NCBI GenBank assembly: GCA_035079385.1
Contig: JAVHKY010000037.1
Coordinates: 3,596,001-3,660,000 of the forward strand
Direction: 5' to 3'
Length of the DNA stretch: 64,000 nucleotides
Origin: Aspidiotus rigidus
Lineage: Eukaryota; Arthropoda; Insecta; Hemiptera; Diaspididae
Each line of letters starts with the position of its first letter. Positions within the stretch are counted from its first letter, which is position 1. A program made the position numbers and the translations under genes. A model generated the notes under the pieces. That model had not been told where the DNA came from. It made no database searches and worked only from the letters and a program-made list of their open reading frames with translations. Shown one piece after another: positions 57,342 to 64,000 of the stretch.

Positions 57342-57463
57342 TACATACTTCAAAATGAAAAAAAAGTTGAGAATAAAAAGTTAGTATTCACGATCTTGAA
57401 GCTTCCCTGTGGGGGAAAATTCACTTTTTATTCTCAACTTTTCTTTCATTTTGAAGTATGTAC
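57342..57463. repeat. Near-perfect inverted repeat, 41-nt arms
   Basis: tacatacttcaaaatgaaaa (57342 on) with its continuation to aagt pairs with 57423-57463 with a single a/g difference, around a loop of about 40 nt. Could be a tiny foldback insertion or a hairpin RNA source. Confidence 0.65.
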
Positions 57464-57499
57464 TGATGAATGATCGAAATGTTCCTATGTTATTCTTAT

Positions 57500-58770
57500 G
57501 GAAATCATCAAGCTGCTGGAAGCTGATATTCTTCTTATTGGGTACTTTTGTCTACAGGTATCAGTGCTGTGACGTCATGGAAAATCGATTTATTCGTGGA
57601 ATACCTGAGAAGAGCGGAGTCTGACTCACAATCAAAGAACAAGTAAGATACCACTAAAAATATAATCCTCGCATATGCCTCGTATTATATTCACCTTCAT
57701 TTTCACTGAATCATCCTTCACGTGTGAGTAAGGGAATCTTCCAGAAAATGATAAGAAGTATTGGCTTCGTTAATCTAGGAAATGACGCTCTTTGATGGAA
57801 ATGAATGGTGGAAAAATGGGGCGAAAAAAATGGTGGAAAGCATGCAACTGCAGAGGGAAAGAATCCAGAGTGACTACTTGTTTCCAATAATCCCTGACTT
57901 CCATCCAACCGTTTCTCGATTTTTTCAGGTGAAATTCAGTATTTTTTGCAATAGTTGGAGGATTATCTTGGTTACAAAGTTACTCCAAATGCATAGCTGG
58001 GTAAAATTTCTTCTCACAACTCCTTGACTTTCCCATGACTCTTTCCTTAATGAAGAAAATCTTCACTTTTCCCTCATTCCCAATCTTTCCAGGAGAGTGA
58101 CTACCCTGAATTCTTTGGCGATTAGGGATACGCAAAATTTCAAAATAAAGGATCGAAGACCTAGGAAATCTCCAAATCCACCTTTTCCAGCCTGCATATC
58201 CCTACGATCAACCTAGATCTTTTTCATAGTTCGACAAGCTAAAGAGTCCACCAAAATCAGGAAATGAAAATCCAGGACTTTCCGACAACCTTATGAGAAT
58301 TATTCGGGTACCTAAATATAATATTTCTTTGTGTCGTCTTTGCTCAAGATTTAATAAAGGTCATCAATTTCTTAATCTTTTAGAAAAGTTTTTCGAAATT
58401 ATTTGGGAAAATTCCGGGACATTCCGGTTTCCGGAACCGGTAGACACCTTGAAATCGATCTCAATTTTTTCAAAATCCCTCTTATTATATTCTCTTTTTC
58501 TCCTTCATTCTCCAAGTTCCTAACGTAAGTCAAGATCTCAGCCTCTTCTCCATCAGAATCACAAAATTATTTATAATATAAAATATATATTTTTTACAGA
58601 ATAATTAACCGATTAAATTGCATTAACACTGAGATCTTTCAGCTGAAAAGTTTAACCAATTCCCTAGTGGATCCCTCCAAATAGGGCAGGCGGATCTATT
58701 TGGTCCCTCCAGATGAAGAATTTGAAGGAAAAATTATCTTCAAAGGAAAATCTGAGAACAAATATGAGCT
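57500..58770. other. No gene; repeat copy at 57895-58040
   Basis: Contains the relative of the repeat at 3440-3570 and a TGACGTCA at 57570-57577. Confidence 0.35.
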
Positions 58771-58778
58771 GGCATAAT

Positions 58779-58942
58779 TATGTGACCTGCGATGAGAAAA
58801 GGATGCTCATTGCCAATTGGAGCAGTAACACCATTCACTCTGATTGGACGTCTAATCAGAGAGAAATGGTGCGTCTAATCAGAGAGAAATGGTGTTCCTG
58901 TCAATAGGCAATGAGCACCCTTTTCTCATCGCAGGTCACATA
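58779..58942. mobile_element. 164-bp foldback element with 36-bp TIRs
   Basis: tatgtgacctgcgatgagaa (58779) with aaggatgctcattgcc is matched in reverse at 58907-58942 with one mismatch. Inside, a second inverted pair (accattcactctgatt against the reverse of aatcagagagaaatggt) and a 21-nt tandem doubling (gtctaatcagagagaaatgg, twice) make a nested structure. No target duplication was established. Confidence 0.6.
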
Positions 58943-59434
58943 TTCTCGAGGATATAGCCTAGTTCTGAGGGTGTGGTAGGTCAAAGAATATTCATTCAGT
59001 CTGACTTTTTACATCAAAAATTTCTTGAAATAATAAGTTTTTCAATTTCTGGGGGTTCCTCAGTACTTAAGGAAAGTCACGGCACTCCTGCGGCGTAAGA
59101 ATAACACGGAGAGCAAAGATCTTTACATAAATAATCCAAAATGAGAGATATGTTAGAAATCAAAGTTATGAATTTGTAATCTACAAAGCTCTTAAAATAT
59201 GATTACAGATATCATAGTAGCTGATGAATTTCTTATTCCCTATTAGAGAACACAATGATCTTTACTCCCTGCGTTATTCTCATGGAAGCAAATATGCGCG
59301 TTGGTCAAACGTTGAGTAGTTTTACGAAAGGTGATTCGCTGCGCGACGTCACTATCGAATCATTCTATATTCTCTCTTACATATTCTCCCCTAAAGTGGA
59401 TCCCATAGGGCCCTTCCTCCATATTATAAGGTAA

Positions 59435-59591
59435 ACTCGTTTGCCTGGTTGTTAGTGTAGTGGTACTTGCTTTACATTGGTCGTACGGCAGGGGAATTGA
59501 ATATGCAATAATAGCAAACCTACTCTTTTGCCACGTGCCGTAAGATCAATGTGAAGTAAGCATCATTACGACAAGAATCAGGCAAACGAGT
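59435..59591. repeat. Palindromic element with tRNA-like promoter segment
   Basis: Arms 59435-59490 and 59536-59591 (56 nt each) are inverted relatives, about three quarters identical with several G-U-compatible changes. The left arm contains gttagtgtagtggtac, close to the A-box end of tRNAs such as tRNA-Asp/Glu. A weak B-box-like aggggaattgaat follows. Looks like a palindromic tRNA-derived unit. Confidence 0.4.
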
Positions 59592-59599
59592 ATGCAATA

Positions 59600-60100
59600 C
59601 GATGGAAGGGAAGAGCACTATTTTCGACCAAATCCTTACTCATCTTGCGAACTTGACAAAACCATCCGACAGGGTCGCTTGGGAATTTAAGAAGTGTTCT
59701 GTGTAGAATCGATGCGTGCGGGGTGTTTAAAATTAGTTCCTTGAAAAATGCGATTCTAGTGCTGCCCGGTTCCTAGCTCGCTTCGTTCATTATTCAAAGG
59801 GTCTCCGTTTAAGGCATGCAGGAAACTTCTTTCTATTTCAATAATCGATCAGTATCTATTATTCGATCACTATCGATTATTTAGTCGAAATTTCTTCAAG
59901 TTTCTCCTCAGCCCTCATACATATACGTATATTTTGAACATCGTTACTACGCAGCATATTATTATCTACTCCCTCGAAATTTTTTCAAATGTTTTCACTT
60001 TTCGAGAGATTTACATTCGAACGTTTGCTCATACCTTCTTCTAGAAAAAACGAACAAACACAGCTGCTTTCACCATCATTTTCAATTCGATTGTTTAAAT
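59600..60100. other. No recognisable feature
   Basis: AT-rich. Confidence 0.4.
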
Positions 60101-60101
60101 G

Positions 60102-60352
60102 TTAGTCTTCTACTACCGATACTTGAATGCTGTGAATCGTTTCCTCGTCTTCATCGAGTTTAATTCTGTCTACATATCTCCTAAAGGTTCGCAAATATGA
60201 AGTGTACAGCATCGCACGTGCAGGGAAAACACAAATTTGGTTTTTTAGAGGAAGGATGATGGCAAATCGTAACGAATAAAGGTCGAAACAGTCTGAAATG
60301 TCACCATCCAAGTCAACGACCACGAAGTCGTGAAGAATACCTTTTCGCGATG
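60102..60352 (-). other. Candidate terminal coding exon, unidentified
   Basis: Minus strand: an acceptor-like agcaatttacag precedes 251 nt that stay open to a TAA at 60102-60104 and read GILHDFVVVDLDGDISDCFD, then RRYVDRIKLDEDEETIHSIQ and VSVVED. The acidic, non-repetitive end looks protein-like, but the opposite strand is also partly open and no AATAAA follows closely. Not recognised. Confidence 0.22.
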
Positions 60353-61375
60353 CTGTAAATTGCTAGGCTATACTTTGTGTATGAGTCGTCACATGATTTT
60401 AATATAAAATTTCTACTTTACGATGAAGCGCGCTTCTTTCCGATTCGATGAGTTTCATTTCGCGCGTTTAGTTCAATATTCTCTTACGAAAATACGCTAA
60501 AATATTTTTTACACATGTACTAAGCAATTACCATCTGTCACAGAAATGTTGCCTATATTTTCGCTCTCAAAACATCCTGAATAGTCGTTCATTGTTTTTC
60601 ACACGATTATAGTCATTAATTTTTCATTCCATACTCCCATCTTCGGCTACGAAATATTTTACGTTTGGGCTCGTCTAACAAACTAATAAACATTCAATGA
60701 ATCATTCGAACCGACACAAATCCGAGTTCCTTGTGTCACAAAAATAATGGTTGAGATGATAGGCTGAGGCTCAAATAGCAAGCACTACGAATAGAAGTAG
60801 AGGAAACCATTTTTTCAGGAGGACGATTCTTTTTCTACAAAAATGAGAAATCAAAAGTTGGGTCGTAGATAGGTACGAGTTCTTGACCAAATAAGTTGTA
60901 CCCGAGTATCTGATGAAGCTTTAATTTCTTATGCCCACTAAATTGAAATTTATTGTTTGCGTTTTGTATACTACACGTAAGTATGTTTGACATGCATCTG
61001 ACTTTGTCGAAAAAAGGTTTGTTTATTCGTTCTATCCATAATATCACTAATGGTTTCAAATACGGAATAAATATCTTCGTACATACTTGAGCATTCCAGG
61101 TGGACCTCAAACCTCTTATTATAATTAAGGTAGATAGAGTATTTTTCAGCCCAACTCACGTACCGGTACCATCGAGATACAATTTATCATACAATGTAAA
61201 CGTACTTACCAAATACTATAATCACATATCAACTACACATTATGTATTCGGATTTAATAACGAACTACACAAAAATGTTTCTATCGAATGACGTAACATA
61301 CACGTTCCAACTTTTCTTTCTCCTCCTCGGAAAATCGATTACAAAGAACGAGATTTAAAATTACTAAAAACGAAG
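60353..61375. other. Unresolved; several overlapping minus-strand frames
   Basis: Minus frames at 60835-61110, 60971-61159 and 61281-61487 could be exon pieces of a gene starting near the CpG-rich patch to the right, but splice sites are poor and no domain is recognised. Confidence 0.25.
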
Positions 61376-61379
61376 CTTT

Positions 61380-61700
61380 TGACTGCCCCAAACGCCGACG
61401 CGAATCCAAACTCGAAGAACGCGGACATGCGGACAGAACTTCACCAAGTCGAAGTCGAATACGCAACGCGAAACGAAACTGAAACACGTTTCACAAAAAC
61501 GCTCGACTGCGCGCAGCGCACTGTTACTATGCAAACATCGAACTGCAAATGCGGATACCGGTGCGAATGTTCATCAGCGTGAGCGGCGAGAAAACACGAA
61601 ACGAGCCCGTAGCCCAAACCTCTTCTCTCGCAGAACGTTAACCTTATCTCCGTGTCGCTGCTGCTGCAGTGTTAGTGACTTGGTGTACGCGCATACTTTC
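61380..61700. promoter_or_regulatory. CpG-rich patch, possible promoter or 5' exon
   Basis: About 300 nt with many CG dinucleotides (gcgcagcgcac, gtgagcggcgag, gtgtcgctgctgctgcagtg) in a region otherwise poor in them. A plus frame of 67 codons at 61379-61582 (rich in N, T, E, ending with NCKCGYRCEC) overlaps a minus frame. CpG-retaining sequence with a GCAGTGTTAGTG phrase near 61668 is compatible with a germline-unmethylated promoter, but no TATA box or definite initiator is seen. Confidence 0.3.
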
Positions 61701-61789
61701 GCACTCCCTCCCTTCTCCCGAAGAATGATTCAAATCGTTGGTCTTGTAACATATTGTTGTACAGTAATGTTTACCGTACACTGTACCAA

Positions 61790-61870
61790 GGAGTCCAGGT
61801 TTGTACCACGTTTGTACGTGGTACAGTGGTAGACGGTACCATACATCTTGGACGGTACAACTCTCACAAC
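61790..61870. repeat. Short GTAC-rich hairpin patch
   Basis: gtaccacgtttgtacgtggtac (about 61803-61824) folds as a 9-bp hairpin with a 4-nt loop. Further ggtac and tgtac phrases surround it. Confidence 0.5.
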
Positions 61871-62579
61871 ACTCAGGTACAAAACGTTTAGTTCAGATCA
61901 CAGAGCTTTTTGCCAAATATTTTTATTACGATACCATTGTTTCAATGCTTAGATTAATCACCTTTATTTTAACAATGTATCGTGGTACTTGAATATCCCT
62001 ATATATCCTATATGCTAAGACACCCCACCGTGAAACATAATCGCAGCGAGCAATTCCTATTTGACGGATCTTCAAGCATCAGCTCCTCGAGTATCTTGAT
62101 TCAGCGTCAAATTTTAGGGAAAGCACGTTAATATTAACGGAAACAGTTGAAGAGTAGGAAGAGTGGAGTTATTTTCTAGCTTTTTTTCAATAGAAGCATA
62201 CCGTGAACCTTGGATTTTTGTTTTTGATCGTGCTTATTGAAAAAGAATAGTAGCAATAGCCTAGATGGATTTTCCGCGACGTCACAACAGTATAATACTT
62301 GTAAGCAAAAGTACCCAAAAATAAGAAGTCCACCAACTTCCAACAGCAGCCCTGGACTTACGTACAATCCAAACAATCCGTGGATTGGGGGGCAAAATTT
62401 TCGGATAATATTGGCCTGCTATGTGAAAAATCGCTTTTCAATGCAATATAATTCAGAACGAAATAAAATGTTTTATGAGTGGATTGTAGGCGCGCAATCA
62501 TTAAATCCGCCGCTGTCCAACAGCTTTACAATTAGCATACGAGTACCTGTGGCTTATGGGAGTTGATCATTCATTTGTA

Positions 62580-64000
62580 CTCAAAATTCCTTAACGAAGT
62601 TGAACGAGGAACGCACGGAACCTGTTTTATGAGTCAAATGGGATTTGGTATTGAAAATTCAAGGAAGCCTAGACCTAGATAAAGCTAGTATAAAGAAGAC
62701 CTAGACCTACTATAAGCCTAGTATAATATAATTTGAGAATCTAAATTTTTCTCGAATCTCCAGCTATATTGGGGGGCTTTTTGAGAAATTTGCCGTGCGC
62801 CGTACGTCGTCCGGCAAAAAATTGGAAAAATTTCGACTCTCGAGTTATATATGATAGGAGGGGGACTCAGAAAAAATTTCGACTCTCGAGCTATAAATAT
62901 ATGGTAGAAGGAGGACTTGGAAAAATTTCGATTCTCGAGCTATATATGATAGGAGAGGGACTTGGAAAATATTTCGACTCTCGAGCTATATATATATATA
63001 TATATATATGTGATAGGAGAGGACTTATAAAATTTCGATTCTCGAGCTGTATATGATAGGAGAGGGACTTGGAAAAATTTCGATTCTCCAGCTAAGTATA
63101 TATGATAAGAAAGGGGCTTGGAAAATTTTCGACTCTCGAGCTATATATGATAGGAGGGGGACTTGGAAAAATTTCGATTCTCGAGCTAAGTATATATGAT
63201 AAGAGAGGAGCTTGGAAAAATTTGGACTCTCGAGCTAAGTATATATGATAAGAGAGGAGCTTGGAAAAATTTCGACTCTCGAGCTATATATGATAGGAGG
63301 GGGACTTGGAAAAAATTTCGACTTTCGAGCTACCATAATATGTGGAGGGTTCTAGCAGAAGGGCGTCCGTCCCGTAAGAAATACATTGCGCAGAAGCCCT
63401 TTTACCAGATACGTCCTCATATATAGCTCGAGATAGACAAATTTAGACTCTCAAACTATATTATACTAGGCTTATAGTAGGTCTAGGCGTTCTTTATACT
63501 GGCTTTATCTAGGCCTAGGCTTCCTTGAATTCTCAATACCAATACCCATTTGACTCATAAAACAGGTTCCCTGCATTCCTCGTTTAATTCGATAAGGAAG
63601 CCGTCGTTTTTCTAAGTCTTTCTTCTATCATATATAGCTCGGAGGTAGGAATTTTTCTAAGTCCCCTTCCTATCATATATGGCTCGAAAGTCGAAATTTT
63701 AAAAGGGGAACCTGTTCTATGGGGGGCTTTTTCAGATATTTGCCGTGCGCCGTCCAGCAAAAAACTTGGAGAAAATTCAACTCTCGAGCCGAGCCTCGCT
63801 TAGTGGCGTGGGGAATTAAAGTACATTTTTTCAAATTTTTTCAAATTTCAAATATATGATAGGAGGGGGATTTGGAAAAATGTCGACTCTCGAGCTATAT
63901 ATGATAGGAGAGGGACTTGGAAAAACGACGGCTTCCTTAACGAAGTTAAACGAGGAACGCAGGGAATCTGTTTTATGAGTCCAATGGGATTTGCTATTGA
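62580..64000 (+). repeat. Modular repeat array (modules A, C, B; both orientations), runs off the window
   Basis: Order: module A plus (62585-62765); module C plus (62771-62830); about eleven module B units (62830-63345); the 31-nt sequence also at 37805; module A in reverse (63425-63610); one or two module B units reversed (63615-63695); module C plus (63700-63775); module B plus (63845-63925); module A plus from 63930 to the end. A nearly complete unit therefore reads A-C-B, with an inverted copy embedded. The frames that cross it translate module B as a short peptide repeat and are not genes. Confidence 0.7.
62830..63345 (+). repeat. Module B tandem array, 45-55 nt unit, about 11 copies
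   Basis: Unit: cttggaaaaatttcgactct then cgagctatatatgatagg then aggggga. Nearly every unit has CTCGAG. One unit has grown a (TA)n run at 62986-63008. Unit length varies between 43 and 60 nt. The same unit occurs singly or in short runs at 14700-14780, 16050-16175, 27205-27480, 45740-45835, 50455 and 63600-63920. Confidence 0.8.

Noticed and set aside
62769..63426. Open frames of 76-95 codons with a repeated FDSRAIYDRRG-like peptide
   Set aside because: They translate the module B tandem array; frame is not conserved across units of different length.
1..64000. CRISPR arrays, bacterial operons, rRNA genes
   Set aside because: No regularly spaced direct repeats with unique spacers, no ribosome-binding-site-led gene clusters and no rRNA signatures were seen.

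Overview
This is a gene-poor, AT-rich, repeat-dense piece of a eukaryotic nuclear genome. It is probably from an arthropod, quite possibly an insect; this rests on AT richness, homopolymer runs, GT-AG type splice sites and a transposon repertoire (Penelope-like, I/Jockey-type LINEs, hAT, MULE, Helitron, PIF-type MITE) typical of invertebrates, and no marker gene fixes the species. There are no operons, no bacterial signals and no CRISPR array. The only convincing host coding sequence is one minus-strand exon at 28302-28852 with a poly-asparagine tract and a clean 5' splice site. A few weaker exon candidates (31977-32058, 60102-60352) and a CpG-rich promoter-like patch (61380-61700) are listed with low confidence.

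Layout. 0-9 kb: mostly unrecognised AT-rich DNA, a decayed MULE-like DNA transposon (3760-4545), a 0.4-kb tandem duplication and low-complexity tails. 8.9-10.6 kb: a 5'-truncated LINE with an intact reverse transcriptase. 10.6-17.4 kb: a mosaic of small DNA elements, namely a PIF/Harbinger-like MITE with TTA target duplications (12200-12609), a hAT remnant with an 8-bp target duplication (13796-14470), a Helitron fragment, a CXC-type fragment, and copies of a modular dispersed repeat. 20.1-27.2 kb: a nested nest of retroelements. A minus-strand LINE tail carries a 551-bp inverted-repeat element inserted 16-17 nt after its stop codon. A plus-strand LINE with RNase H is split by a near-intact Penelope-like element (23920-27136) with a 12-bp target duplication, direct pseudo-LTRs, an inverted left flank and an 820-residue RT/GIY-YIG protein. 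28-31 kb: host exon and surroundings. 32.4-33.4 kb: a rearranged Penelope copy with head-to-head halves. 37-41 kb: two more minus-strand LINE 3' fragments. 41.8-43.8 kb: a second long Penelope copy, inactivated by a frameshift, a stop and loss of a catalytic aspartate. 44-62 kb: mostly unrecognised sequence with several foldback or hairpin structures. 62.6-64 kb: a large array of the modular repeat that runs off the window end.

The genes do not form a pathway; the story is mobile-element ecology. Only the Penelope element at 23.9-27.1 kb appears potentially able to encode its own enzymes; the other elements are fragments. The most interesting signals are the Penelope insertion architecture with a hammerhead-like motif, a conserved 3'-end hairpin shared by three LINE copies, an excess of the palindrome TGACGTCA across the window (one pair inside a long inverted repeat), and a miRNA-precursor-like hairpin.
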